Assembly (NCBI GenBank): GCA_009783295.1 | Contig: WRHK01000011.1 | Span: 16,621-80,620 of the forward strand | From: Promicromonosporaceae bacterium | GTDB taxonomy: Bacteria > Actinomycetota > Actinomycetes > Actinomycetales > Cellulomonadaceae | Reading direction: 5' to 3' | DNA length: 64,000 nt | Shown: one piece after another, positions 18,639 through 28,105 of the stretch | Layout of the letters: each line of letters begins with the position of its first letter | Numbering within the stretch: the stretch's first letter is position 1 | The notes under the pieces: generated by a model | Seen by the model: only the letters and a program-made list of their open reading frames with translations | What the model was told of the DNA's origin: nothing | Databases searched by the model: none | Position numbers and translations under genes: made by a program

Positions 18639-19061
18639 GTGCGACTCGCGCACCTGCTGGACGAGCGTTACCTGGAGATGGCTCCGGGCAACGCCGCCTG
18701 GACCCCCCACCAACCCATCACCGCTGACGCGACGGTCGACCAGATCGACAGCGCCTTCGAGACGTTGCTCAGCGGAGTCCTTCCTTGCCGCACCCACGAC
18801 CCGGAGCTCTGGTTCGCCGAGCACACCGCCCAGGTCGAGGAGGCCAAGGCCCTCTGCCGCACCTGCCCTCTGATCGAGGGCTGCCTGGCCGGCGCGATCG
18901 ATCGCGCCGAGCCGTGGGGCGTCTGGGGCGGCGAGGTGTTCGTGGACGGCGTCGTCGTGGCCCGCAAGCGTGGCCGCGGCCGTCCCCGCAAGAACGAGCC
19001 TGCGCTCGCGGAGCAGGCTCCTTCCGCTGCGGCGGTGCGTTCGCGCACCGCCGCAGCGTGA
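18639..19061 (+). CDS. whiB7: WhiB7-type redox/antibiotic-response transcription regulator
   Basis: Four-Cys WhiB pattern (C..C..CRTCPLIEGC), GVWGG turn and AT-hook RGRGRPRKNE; next to uvrD2. Confidence 0.88.
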   Translation: MRLAHLLDERYLEMAPGNAAWTPHQPITADATVDQIDSAFETLLSGVLPCRTHDPELWFAEHTAQVEEAKALCRTCPLIEGCLAGAIDRAEPWGVWGGEVFVDGVVVARKRGRGRPRKNEPALAEQAPSAAAVRSRTAAA

Positions 19062-19104
19062 CCCTCACGCGGCCCCGGCCGCGCCCGGCCGCGTGAGGGT
19101 CACG
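19057..19104. terminator. Perfect inverted repeat overlapping the 3' ends of convergent whiB7 and ThiF-like genes
   Basis: 18-bp arms CGTGACCCTCACGCGGCC / GGCCGCGTGAGGGTCACG, 12-nt loop. Confidence 0.6.
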
Positions 19105-20168
19105 CAGCCGCACCTCGGGTGCGGCGCCAGCTCGCGCACGCGCGGCAACGCGTGCGGCAGCGCGAGCTCCACCACGGCCCCCGCCGCAGCGGGCCGCATC
19201 CCGTCGAGGTGCGCCAGCACCTGAGCGCCGGCGAACGCCGCCGCGCTCGCCACCAGCGTCGTCTCCTGAGGCAGGTGCACCGCGTCCGCCCGCAGCTGGG
19301 CAGCCATCGCCGGCCAGGCCGGGTCGTCGTCCGCCAGCGTCAGGTCCGCGCACCGCGCGCACGCCGTGCGCCCCGGGAGCACGAACGGGCCGACCACGAC
19401 GTCGGCCTCCCGCACTGTCACCGACAGGTGCGCCACGCCCTGCCCCATGAGCCGGGCGCAGCGCCCTGGCCGCCTGGCGTGCGTCTCGACCAGCACCACC
19501 ACGTCGACGGTCCCGTCGGCCTGCACGCGCACGCCCGGCGCCGCCCGTCGCAGCACGTCCGCCATCGCCCCGGCCCGCGGCCGCCCGACGTCGGCGCGCG
19601 CGAACGCACCGAGCCCCACGTCGGTGGTCTGCACGGGGGAGGTGTCGGCGAGCACCAACGTGCCGACGCCGGCCGTCGCCAGGTGGAGCGCGACCTGCGC
19701 CCCGAGCCGCCCCAGCCCGTCGACCGCGACGGCCGCGCGCGCCCGCGCGGCGAGCGTCGCCCGGCCCGCGCCGTCCGGCCGCAGGGCGCCCAGCGCGGGT
19801 GCGTCGGCGGCGCCGTCGGCCGCGGCCACCACGGCACCGGCTCGCACCGCGGGGCCGGGCTGCAGGAACCCTCCGAGCCGTAGCACCCGGACGATCTCGT
19901 CCTGCCGCGCCGCCCCGACCCCGTGCCGCGCGGCGGCCGCCGCCGGCGAGGTGTGCCGCCGCAGCGCGAGCTCGCGCAGCCAGGCCACCTCGCCCGCATC
20001 CAGGCCGGCAAGGCGCAGCGCCCAGCGCGGGTCGGTGCCGAGCTGCAGCTCGCCGTCCCCGCGGTCGAGCACCGGCATGCCGGCGCGCATCCGCAGCCGG
20101 TCGACGTCGTGGTCCGTCACGGCCGTCAGCGTGCCAGGGCGGCGCCGACGGCGTCGGGCGTCGTCCAC
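19065..20168 (-). CDS. ThiF/E1-like adenylyltransferase family protein
   Basis: GLGRLGAQVALHLATAGVGTLVLAD nucleotide motif; CARCADL and HPRCGC Cys pairs. Confidence 0.7.
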   Translation of the reverse strand: MDDARRRRRRPGTLTAVTDHDVDRLRMRAGMPVLDRGDGELQLGTDPRWALRLAGLDAGEVAWLRELALRRHTSPAAAAARHGVGAARQDEIVRVLRLGGFLQPGPAVRAGAVVAAADGAADAPALGALRPDGAGRATLAARARAAVAVDGLGRLGAQVALHLATAGVGTLVLADTSPVQTTDVGLGAFARADVGRPRAGAMADVLRRAAPGVRVQADGTVDVVVLVETHARRPGRCARLMGQGVAHLSVTVREADVVVGPFVLPGRTACARCADLTLADDDPAWPAMAAQLRADAVHLPQETTLVASAAAFAGAQVLAHLDGMRPAAAGAVVELALPHALPRVRELAPHPRCGCVTLTRPGAAGAA

Positions 20169-20238
20169 AGGCTGCCGGACGGGCGCGGAACGGTGTGTGG
20201 GGGACGTCTCAGTGTGAAGTGTTCGGTACCGTCATCTC

Positions 20239-20760
20239 GTGGCCCATGACGCGCTGACGTCCGTCGAGGTCCGTCGCAGCCGACGACGGACTGCCACGGT
20301 GAGCGCCTACCGCGACGGCGATCGCACGATCGTCGCCATCCCGGCACGGTTCTCGCGTGCCCAGGAGCGCGAGTGGGTCGCCAAGATGCTGGAGCGCCTG
20401 GAGGACAAGGAGCGGCGCCGCCGCCCGTCCGACGACGAGCTCATGGCGCGGTGCCGCGACCTGTCCGAGCGGTACCTCGACGGCCGGGCCGTGCCCTCCA
20501 GCGTGCGCTGGTCCACGAACCAGGGGCGGCGCTGGGGGTCCTGCACGCTGGGCGACGCCTCGATCCGCGTCTCCACCCGGCTGCAGGGCATGCCCGCCTG
20601 GGTGCTCGACTACGTGCTGCTGCACGAGCTCGCCCATCTGCTGCACGCCGGGCACGGCCCCGAGTTCTGGCGCCTGCTCGAGGCCTACCCGCGCACGGAG
20701 CGCGCGAAAGGGTTCCTGGAGGGCGTCTCGTTCACCACGGACGACACGGCCGCGGACTGA
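20239..20760 (+). CDS. M48/YgjP-like metallopeptidase
   Basis: RWGSC and YVLLHELAHLLHAGHGPEFW. Confidence 0.85.
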   Translation: MAHDALTSVEVRRSRRRTATVSAYRDGDRTIVAIPARFSRAQEREWVAKMLERLEDKERRRRPSDDELMARCRDLSERYLDGRAVPSSVRWSTNQGRRWGSCTLGDASIRVSTRLQGMPAWVLDYVLLHELAHLLHAGHGPEFWRLLEAYPRTERAKGFLEGVSFTTDDTAAD

Positions 20761-20770
20761 GACCCCCGCC

Positions 20771-22192
20771 CTACTGCTGGTCGTTGAGGAAGTCCGTCAG
20801 CGCCGCGTCGAACGCCTCGTCGGCGACCTTCTGCAGCTCGCGGCGGGCCAGGTAGCCGGCCGGGTCGTCGAGGTCGGCGGCCGTGGGCAGCAGGTCGGGG
20901 TGGTCCCAGACTGCGTCGCGCCCGTCGACGCCCCCGGCCGTGTACACGTGCGCGAAGAGCGCCGCGGCGTCGCGCGAGCGGCGGGGCCGCAGCTCCAGGC
21001 CCACGAGCGACGCGAACGTCTGCTCCGCAGGCCCGCCCGCGGCCCGGCGGCGCCGCAGCATCTCCCGCAGCGGCACGGCGTGCGGCAGGTGCGGCAGCGA
21101 CGCCTGGGCGCTCACCTCGTCCACCCAGCCCTCGACCAGCGCCAGCGCCGTCTCCAGCCGCAGCAGCGTGGCCTTCTGCTCCTCGGTGGGCTGCACGCCG
21201 AACACGCCGCCGCCCGAGAGCGCCTGCCGGAGCTGGTCCGGGTCGGACGGGTCGACGTCGCGCACCTGCTCCTCGAGCGTGTTGAGGTCGATGGTGATGC
21301 CGCGCGCGTACTGGTCCACGAGCGAGAGCAGGTGGGCGCGCACCCACGGCACGTGCGTGAACAGGCGCGCGTGGGCGGCCTCGCGCACGGCCAGGTAGAG
21401 CCGCACCTCGTCCAGCGGGGCGTCGAGCCCCTCGGCGAACGCCTGCACGTTGGTGGGCAGCAGCGCGGTGCCCGGCCCGGGCAGCAGCGGCAGCCCGACG
21501 TCGGTGGCGCCGAACACCTCGCGCGAGAGCGTCCCCGCAGCCTGGCCCACCTGCATGCCGAACGCCGCGGCCCCCAGGCGGCGCAGCAGCTGCGCGGGCT
21601 CCAGCCCGCCCAGGCCCAGCTTGTCGAGGTCCAGCGCGGCCGGCGTGCCGGGCAGCTGCAGGCTCACCTCGGCGCCGTCGGGCATCTGGTCGCCCAGCAC
21701 CGTGGCCAGCGCGTCCGCCATCGACGCCGCCACCGGCGCCACGAGCTTGTTCCACGCCGGCAGCGTGGCCTCGACCCATTCCGACCGGCTCCAGGCGTGC
21801 GCCTGCCCGCCCGACGGCGGCAGCGTCGTCGCGGCGTCGAGCCACAGCTCGGCCACGCTCAGCGCGTCGGTCGCGGCCTTCGACTGTGCACCCGTGAGCG
21901 ACGGGTCTCCCTCGGCCACGGCCACCTGGCGCGCGAGGTCGTGCGCCACGGACGTGTTCACCGGGCCGTCGCCAGGCGTCGAGAGTAGGCGCTGCACCTG
22001 GGCGAGCGCGTGCTGCAGCGTCGCCGGGTCGGGCAGTCCGCCCTCGCCGAGCATCGCCGACGGGTCCATGCCCTGCGCGCGCATCTGCGCCAGGACCTCG
22101 TCCGCGCGGTCACCGAACAGCTGGCCCAGCAGCTCGCGCACCTGGCGCTCGCGGTCGTCGTCCGGGCGGGAGATGTCGTCTGGGTTGGCCAT
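20771..22192 (-). CDS. DUF2342 zinc-dependent metalloprotease-like protein
   Basis: 473 aa; syntenic with DUF2342 member of the whiB7 neighbourhood. Confidence 0.75.
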   Translation of the reverse strand: MANPDDISRPDDDRERQVRELLGQLFGDRADEVLAQMRAQGMDPSAMLGEGGLPDPATLQHALAQVQRLLSTPGDGPVNTSVAHDLARQVAVAEGDPSLTGAQSKAATDALSVAELWLDAATTLPPSGGQAHAWSRSEWVEATLPAWNKLVAPVAASMADALATVLGDQMPDGAEVSLQLPGTPAALDLDKLGLGGLEPAQLLRRLGAAAFGMQVGQAAGTLSREVFGATDVGLPLLPGPGTALLPTNVQAFAEGLDAPLDEVRLYLAVREAAHARLFTHVPWVRAHLLSLVDQYARGITIDLNTLEEQVRDVDPSDPDQLRQALSGGGVFGVQPTEEQKATLLRLETALALVEGWVDEVSAQASLPHLPHAVPLREMLRRRRAAGGPAEQTFASLVGLELRPRRSRDAAALFAHVYTAGGVDGRDAVWDHPDLLPTAADLDDPAGYLARRELQKVADEAFDAALTDFLNDQQ

Positions 22193-22311
22193 GGGAGCGC
22201 TCCTCGGGGGTCGGGTTCACCGTAACCACGACGACGAGACTGAGGGGGTCGGCGGTTCCGCCTTTCGCCCACAGCGCAGACGGCGGTCACGACGCGCCAG
22301 ACCGACCACCC

Positions 22312-23394
22312 ATGGCCAGCAGGGATGATGGGACGGTGACGATCACGCGCCCCCGGCTGCTGTCCGGCTCCCTGCTCGCGACAGCGGTGCTCGCCGCCGC
22401 CACGCTCGTGCTGCCCACCGGGTTCGCGGTGCGCGGCCCGGGGCCGACGGAGGACACGCTGGGCGCCGTCAACGACGTCCCCCTCGTGACGATCAAGGGC
22501 GCCACCACGTACCCGACCACCGGCCAGCTGCGCCTGACGACGGTGTCGGCGGGCGGCGGCCCGGTCAGCGACGTGTTCGCGCTCGACGTGCTCCAGGCGT
22601 GGGTGTCGCCGTCGCGCGCGGTGACGCCGTCGGAGGCGGTGTTCCCCGTGGGCGTCACGCGCGAGCAGCAGCAGCAGCAGGGCGAGCAGCAGATGACCTC
22701 GTCGCAGCAGACGGCGACGGCGGCCGCCCTCACCGCGCTCGGCTACACGGTGCCGGCCACCCTGACCATCGCCGGGTCCCCGGCCGGCTCGCCGGCGCAC
22801 GGCATCGTCAAGGACGGCGACGTCATCCGCACCCTCGACGGCAAGACCATCACCACGTACACCGACCTGCTCACCGAGCTCTCGGCGATCACGCCGGGCT
22901 CGAAGACCGTTCTCGGCGTCGAGCGCGGCGGCGCGCGCCAGGACCTGACCATCACTACGGGCACGGCGACGACGTCGAGCGGCGCCAAGCGCGCGGCGCT
23001 CGGGGTGCTGGTGAGCACCAAGTACGACTTCCCGATCGACGTGTCGATCCGCATCGAGGACATCGGCGGCCCGAGCGCCGGGATGATGTTCGCCCTGGCG
23101 ATCATCGACAAGCTCACGCCGGCCGACGAGCTCCACGGCCAGGTGGTGGCGGGCACCGGCACGATCGACGTCGACGGCGCCGTCGGCCCCATCGGCGGCA
23201 TCGAGCAGAAGATGCACGGCGCGGTGCGCGACGGCGCGACGTGGTTCCTGGCACCGGCGAGCAACTGCGACGAGGTCGTGGGGAACGTCCCGGCGGGGCT
23301 GCGCGTGGTCAAGGTGTCGACGCTCGACGAGGCCCGCACGGCGATCACGGCGATCGGGGCGGGCACCGCCAAGGACCTGCCGACCTGCTCCTAG
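22312..23394 (+). CDS. YlbL/Lon-like PDZ-domain serine protease
   Basis: PDZ segment GDVIRTLDGKTI; Lon-type DIGGPSAGMMFALAIIDKLT and GTGTIDVDGAVGPIGGIEQK. Confidence 0.85.
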   Translation: MASRDDGTVTITRPRLLSGSLLATAVLAAATLVLPTGFAVRGPGPTEDTLGAVNDVPLVTIKGATTYPTTGQLRLTTVSAGGGPVSDVFALDVLQAWVSPSRAVTPSEAVFPVGVTREQQQQQGEQQMTSSQQTATAAALTALGYTVPATLTIAGSPAGSPAHGIVKDGDVIRTLDGKTITTYTDLLTELSAITPGSKTVLGVERGGARQDLTITTGTATTSSGAKRAALGVLVSTKYDFPIDVSIRIEDIGGPSAGMMFALAIIDKLTPADELHGQVVAGTGTIDVDGAVGPIGGIEQKMHGAVRDGATWFLAPASNCDEVVGNVPAGLRVVKVSTLDEARTAITAIGAGTAKDLPTCS

Positions 23395-23517
23395 CGCCAC
23401 GGGCGGCCCCGTGCTGCCACGTACGCGACGGGGGTGGGAACCTGGGGTAGACAAGGGACGTTAGCCCAGATGGTTGCGCGGCCGCGTGGCCCGGATCACC
23501 CCCCCAGCGAGGTACTC

Positions 23518-26500
23518 GTGTCGTTCAGTCCACCCCGCCGTTCCGACTCGCCGGCGCGCCGGCGCCTGAGCCCGATCCTCATCACCGTGATCGTGCTCGT
23601 CGCGCTCGTGGTCGCGGTGCTGGTGCTGGCCCAGCTCGGGACGGAGGTGATGTGGTTCCAGGCGATCGGGTTCGGCCGGGTGGTGTGGACGCAGTGGATC
23701 GCGCGCACCGTGCTGTTCCTGGCCGGGTTCCTGGTGATGGGCACCGCCGTCTACCTGACGTTCCGGATCGCCTACCGGGCGCGGCCGGTGTACGCGCCGT
23801 CGACGCCGGAGCAGGCCACGCTCGACCAGTACCGCGAGGCCGTCGAGCCCCTGCGGCGCGTGGTGATGGTGGCCGCGCCGATCGTGATCGGGTTCTTCGC
23901 GGGCATCGCGGCGTCCTCGCAGTGGCGCACCGTGCTGCTGGCGATGAACTCCGTGCCCTTCGGCACCACGGACCCGCAGTTCCACCTCGACGAGGGCTTC
24001 TACGTCTTCCAGCTCCCCGCGTGGCGGTTCCTGCTGAGCTTCCTGGTGGCCGTGCTCATCGTGTGCGCGATCGCGGCGCTCGTGACGCACTACCTGTACG
24101 GGGGGCTGCGGGTGGGGCCGGTGCCGGAGGGCACCGCGCGCACCACGCAGGCGGCCCGCGTCCAGCTCGCCGTCACCGGCGCGCTGCTCATGCTGCTCAT
24201 CGCGGCGAACTACTGGTTCGACCGGTACTCGATGCTCACGTCGTCGGGCGACAAGTTCGACGGCGCCACCTACTCCGACGTGCACGCCGTGATCCCGTCC
24301 AAGGCGATCCTCGCGGGGGTGGCGGTGCTGGTGGCGATCGCGTTCGCCATCGCCGCGGTGCGCGGCAACTGGCGGGTGCCGGCCATCGGCGTCGGGCTCA
24401 TGGTGGTCTCGGCCATCGCCATCGGCGGGATCTACCCGTGGGTGGTGCAGCGGTTCCAGGTGAACCCGAACGCGCAGGAGCTCGAGACCCCGTACATCCA
24501 GCGCAACATCACCGCGACGCTCCAGGCGTTCGGCCTGGAGCACCTGCAGACGCAGCAGTACCCGGCCAAGACGACGGCGGAGGCCGGTGCGCTGCGGCAG
24601 GACGCCGAGACGACGGCGTCGATCCGCCTGCTCGACCCGCAGATCGTCAGCCCGTCGTTCCGCCAGCTGCAGCAGAACAAGCAGTACTACGACTTCCAGA
24701 ACCAGCTCTCGGTGGACCGCTACACGGTGGACGGCCAGTCCCGCGACACCGTCATCGCCGTGCGCGAGCTCAACCTTGACGGCCTGGGCGCCCAGCAGCG
24801 CAACTGGGTCAACGACCACACCGTGTTCACGCACGGCTACGGCGTCGTCGCCGCCTACGGCAACCAGACCGGGCCCGACGGCCGGCCGGCGTTCTTCGAG
24901 GGCGGCATCCCGACGCAGGGCGCCCTCACGGACTCCCAGAAGTACGAGCCGCGCATCTACTTCAGCCCCAAGACCACCGACTACTCGATCGTCGGCGCGC
25001 CCAAGGGCACGACGTCGTGGGAGCTCGACTACCAGGCCGACGACGCCGCCGGCGGCGGGCAGGTCAACACGACGTTCCCGACGCAGACCGTCACGGCCGG
25101 ACCGAGCATCGGCAACTTCTTCTCGAAGCTGCTGTACGCGGTGAAGTTCGGGTCGCAGGAGATCCTGTTCTCCGACCGCGTCACCAGCGACTCGCAGATC
25201 CTCTACGACCGCGACCCGCAGCAGCGCGTGGCCAAGGTGGCCCCGTGGCTGACCCTCGACAACCGCGTGTACCCGGCCGTGGTCGACGGGCACGTCAAGT
25301 GGATCATCGACGGGTACACGACGTCGAACGCCTACCCGTACTCGACGTCGACGCCGATGAGCGAGTCCATCGCCGACTCCCTGACGGCCCAGCAGGCGCA
25401 GGGCCTGCCGCTCACGCTGCCGCAGAACGTCAACTACATCCGCAACTCGGTCAAGGCGACGGTCGACGCGTACTCCGGCGAGGTCACGCTGTACGCGTGG
25501 GACCCGACGGACCCCCTGCTCAAGGCGTGGGAGAAGGTATTCCCGGGCGCCGTGCACCCGATGTCGGAGATCTCCGGCGACCTCATGAGCCACCTGCGCT
25601 ACCCGGAGGACCTGTTCAAGGTGCAGCGCGCGCTGCTGCAGCGGTACCACGTGACCGACCCGGCGCAGTTCTTCACCAGCCAGGACCTGTGGCAGAGCCC
25701 CCAGGACCCCACGGTCACGACGACGACGGGCACCGGCCCGCTGCAGCCCCCGTACTACCTGACGCTGCAGATGCCCGGGCAGAAGACCCCGGCGTTCTCC
25801 CTGACCAGCCTGTTCATCCCGGGCGGTAACTCCGACCGCGAGATCCTCACGGGCTTCCTGGCGGTCGACGCCGAGGCGGGGGACAAGGCCGGCGTCAGAT
25901 CACCCGACTACGGCCAGCTCCGGCTCCTGGCGATGCCACGCGACAACACGGTGCCCGGACCGGGGCAGGTGCAGAACAACTTCAACACCAACACCACCAT
26001 CTCCCAGCAGCTCAACGTGCTCGAGATCGGTTCGTCGGTGATCAAGCGCGGCAACCAGCTCACGCTGCCCGTGGGTGGCGGGCTGCTGTACGTGCAGCCC
26101 GTGTACGTGCAGTCGGCGACGGGCACGCAGTTCCCGCTGCTGCGCAAGGTGCTGGTGTCGTTCGGCAACTCGATCGGGTTCGCCGACACGCTCGACCAGG
26201 CGCTCGACCAGGTGTTCCAGGGCGACTCCGGCGCCAACGCCGGCGACGCCAACGGCACCGCCCCCGACCAGGCGCCCATCGCCCCGCCGACGGGCGGCAC
26301 CGCGCCGCCCGAGACGTCGACGCCCACGCCCACCACGTCGCCCTCGCCCGCCCCGACGGGCAGCGCCCGCGCCCAGCTCAACCAGGCGCTCCAGGATGCG
26401 AACAAGGCGATCGCGGACAGCCAGACGGCGCTCGAGCAGGGCGACTTCGCCGCCTACGGTGCGGCGCAGCAGCGGCTCAAGGAGGCGATCGCCCGCGCGG

Positions 26501-26526
26501 TCGCCGCGGACGGCGCGCTGGGGTAG
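23518..26526 (+). CDS. UPF0182 family membrane protein
   Basis: ~1000 aa, N-terminal multi-TM, long extracytoplasmic region; GTG with GAGG upstream. Confidence 0.88.
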   Translation: MSFSPPRRSDSPARRRLSPILITVIVLVALVVAVLVLAQLGTEVMWFQAIGFGRVVWTQWIARTVLFLAGFLVMGTAVYLTFRIAYRARPVYAPSTPEQATLDQYREAVEPLRRVVMVAAPIVIGFFAGIAASSQWRTVLLAMNSVPFGTTDPQFHLDEGFYVFQLPAWRFLLSFLVAVLIVCAIAALVTHYLYGGLRVGPVPEGTARTTQAARVQLAVTGALLMLLIAANYWFDRYSMLTSSGDKFDGATYSDVHAVIPSKAILAGVAVLVAIAFAIAAVRGNWRVPAIGVGLMVVSAIAIGGIYPWVVQRFQVNPNAQELETPYIQRNITATLQAFGLEHLQTQQYPAKTTAEAGALRQDAETTASIRLLDPQIVSPSFRQLQQNKQYYDFQNQLSVDRYTVDGQSRDTVIAVRELNLDGLGAQQRNWVNDHTVFTHGYGVVAAYGNQTGPDGRPAFFEGGIPTQGALTDSQKYEPRIYFSPKTTDYSIVGAPKGTTSWELDYQADDAAGGGQVNTTFPTQTVTAGPSIGNFFSKLLYAVKFGSQEILFSDRVTSDSQILYDRDPQQRVAKVAPWLTLDNRVYPAVVDGHVKWIIDGYTTSNAYPYSTSTPMSESIADSLTAQQAQGLPLTLPQNVNYIRNSVKATVDAYSGEVTLYAWDPTDPLLKAWEKVFPGAVHPMSEISGDLMSHLRYPEDLFKVQRALLQRYHVTDPAQFFTSQDLWQSPQDPTVTTTTGTGPLQPPYYLTLQMPGQKTPAFSLTSLFIPGGNSDREILTGFLAVDAEAGDKAGVRSPDYGQLRLLAMPRDNTVPGPGQVQNNFNTNTTISQQLNVLEIGSSVIKRGNQLTLPVGGGLLYVQPVYVQSATGTQFPLLRKVLVSFGNSIGFADTLDQALDQVFQGDSGANAGDANGTAPDQAPIAPPTGGTAPPETSTPTPTTSPSPAPTGSARAQLNQALQDANKAIADSQTALEQGDFAAYGAAQQRLKEAIARAVAADGALG

Positions 26527-26615
26527 CGCCAGGCGCCGGCGACGAGACCTGCGTCACGATCCCGGGAGGCGATTTGGTCGTTCCCGGGATCGTGGCGTAA
26601 TGTTCACGGAGTCGA

Positions 26616-26692
26616 CGCGGGGTGGAGCAGCTCGGTAGCTCGCTGGGCTCATAACCCAGAGGTCGCAGGTTCAAATCCTGTCCCCGCTACCA
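26616..26692 (+). tRNA. Initiator tRNA-fMet (CAU)
   Basis: 77 nt incl. CCA; anticodon stem-loop TGGGCTCATAACCCA with 3 GC pairs; mismatched 1-72 pair; GGTTCAAATCC T-arm. Confidence 0.93.
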
Positions 26693-26694
26693 CG

Positions 26695-26734
26695 CAGGCC
26701 CGGGATTCTTCGGAATCCCGGGCCTGATTTGTTT
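26695..26734 (+). terminator. Intrinsic terminator downstream of tRNA-fMet
   Basis: CAGGCCCGGGATTC-TTCG-GAATCCCGGGCCTG followed by ATTTGTTT. Confidence 0.85.
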
Positions 26735-26769
26735 CTGGGGGCGCAACGCACCAGTCGACCGCGTCGGCG

Positions 26770-27447
26770 CTAGACCACCGCGCGCTCGGGGACCTCGAGG
26801 GCGAGGACCACGGTCACGGTCCCGAGCAGCGTCCCGGTCAGGCGACGCTGCCATGACGTCCACCGTGGCCGCGCGACGAGGAACGTGGCGATCGCTCCCG
26901 CACAGACGACCAGGATCCCGTTCACGGTCAGGCTCACCGCGATCTGGATGGCGCCCAGAGTGAAGCCCTGCGCGGTGGTGTGGCCCGCGGACGGGTCGAC
27001 GAGCTGCGGGATGAGCGCGAGGTACATCACCGCGGCCTAGGGGTTGAGCAGGTTGGTGACCAGCCCGGTCCGGAACAGCGTGGGCCGTGAGTCGCGCCGC
27101 AGCGGCCGGGCCTCGAAGACCCCGTGGCCGCCCGGCCGCAGCGTCTGCCACGCGAGGTAGCCGAGGTACGCGACGCCAGCGGCCTCGAGACCGACGTAGA
27201 GCCAGGGGACGACGACGAAGACCGCTGCCAGCCCGAGGTTCGCCATCACCAGGTAGACGAGCCACCCCACGCCCGTCCCGGCGAGCGACACCAGGCCCGC
27301 GGCGCGCCCCTGTCCGATGCTCCGTGAGGTGAGGTAGAGCATGTTCGGGCCGGGCGTCAGCACCATCCCGAGGGCGGCGAGCGTCATGCCGGTTGCCGCG
27401 CCGGCGGTCACGCCCGTGGCGTCGGTGAGCTCCTGCAGCAGGTTCAT
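26770..27447 (-). pseudogene. LysE family transporter interrupted by an in-frame TAG
   Basis: Two collinear same-frame ORFs (27037-27447, 26770-27030); TAG replaces the Lys of the NPK motif: TNLLNP*AAVMYLALIPQLVDP. Confidence 0.8.
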
Positions 27448-27472
27448 GCCGTCACTATGGTGTCATGGCCTT

Positions 27473-28018
27473 GTGCATCTCAACCCTTACGGCGAGTACG
27501 CGGTGCTGCTCGCCGGCTCGCTCGCCGACGACTGGCCCGCCGACCGCGCGGGGATCGTCGCGCGCACCCGCGAGCACGGCATGACGCTGGTCTTCGCGGA
27601 GGCGGCCGACGACCACGCCCGCACCCGCGAGGTCGTCGACGCGTGGCTCGCCGTCGTCGACGAGCCCGACCCGGGCCGCCGTGCGGCGCTGCTCAACGAC
27701 CAGATGGCCGCGGCCGCCGCCTACCCACGGCTCACCGACCACGACGACGAGGGCTGGCACCTGCACTACCGCGACGCCGACGCGTCGCTGCCGCACGTGC
27801 TGCGCGCGGTGATCAGCGTCGGCACCGCCCTGCACCTCACCACCCGCGGCATGGACCGGCTCGCCCGGTGCGCCGCCGGCGCGGACCCCGGGGACCCCTG
27901 CCGCAACGTCGTCGTCGACGTCACGCGCAACGGGCGGCAACGGTACTGCTCGGTCCGGTGCGCCAACCGTGCGGCGGTACGCCGGCACCGGGCGCGGGCG
28001 GCGGGACGCGTCACGTAG
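27473..28018 (+). CDS. CGNR zinc-finger domain protein
   Basis: VHLNPYGEYAVLLAGSL...VVVDVTRNGRQRYCSVRCANRAAVRRHRAR; start GTG 27473 inferred. Confidence 0.78.
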   Translation: MHLNPYGEYAVLLAGSLADDWPADRAGIVARTREHGMTLVFAEAADDHARTREVVDAWLAVVDEPDPGRRAALLNDQMAAAAAYPRLTDHDDEGWHLHYRDADASLPHVLRAVISVGTALHLTTRGMDRLARCAAGADPGDPCRNVVVDVTRNGRQRYCSVRCANRAAVRRHRARAAGRVT

Positions 28019-28105
28019 GACGCGCGAAGGGCGCCCCGGCCGGAGCCGGGACGCCCTGCTAGCTCGCGGGCGGGGGCTCTATCTCGCGAAGGAGGTTCGT
28101 GCGGG

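Noticed and set aside
22669-22693. CAG-repeat (EQQQQQGEQQ) in YlbL-like protease as a functional microsatellite
   Set aside because: Short, in-frame low-complexity linker; no evidence of phase variation.
26616-26734. tRNA-fMet as an integration site
   Set aside because: No integrase nearby and no duplicated tRNA 3' end; downstream sequence is a plain terminator.
27037-27039. TAG in LysE as pyrrolysine or recoded codon
   Set aside because: No pyrrolysine system seen; substitution at a conserved Lys is more simply a nonsense mutation or error.
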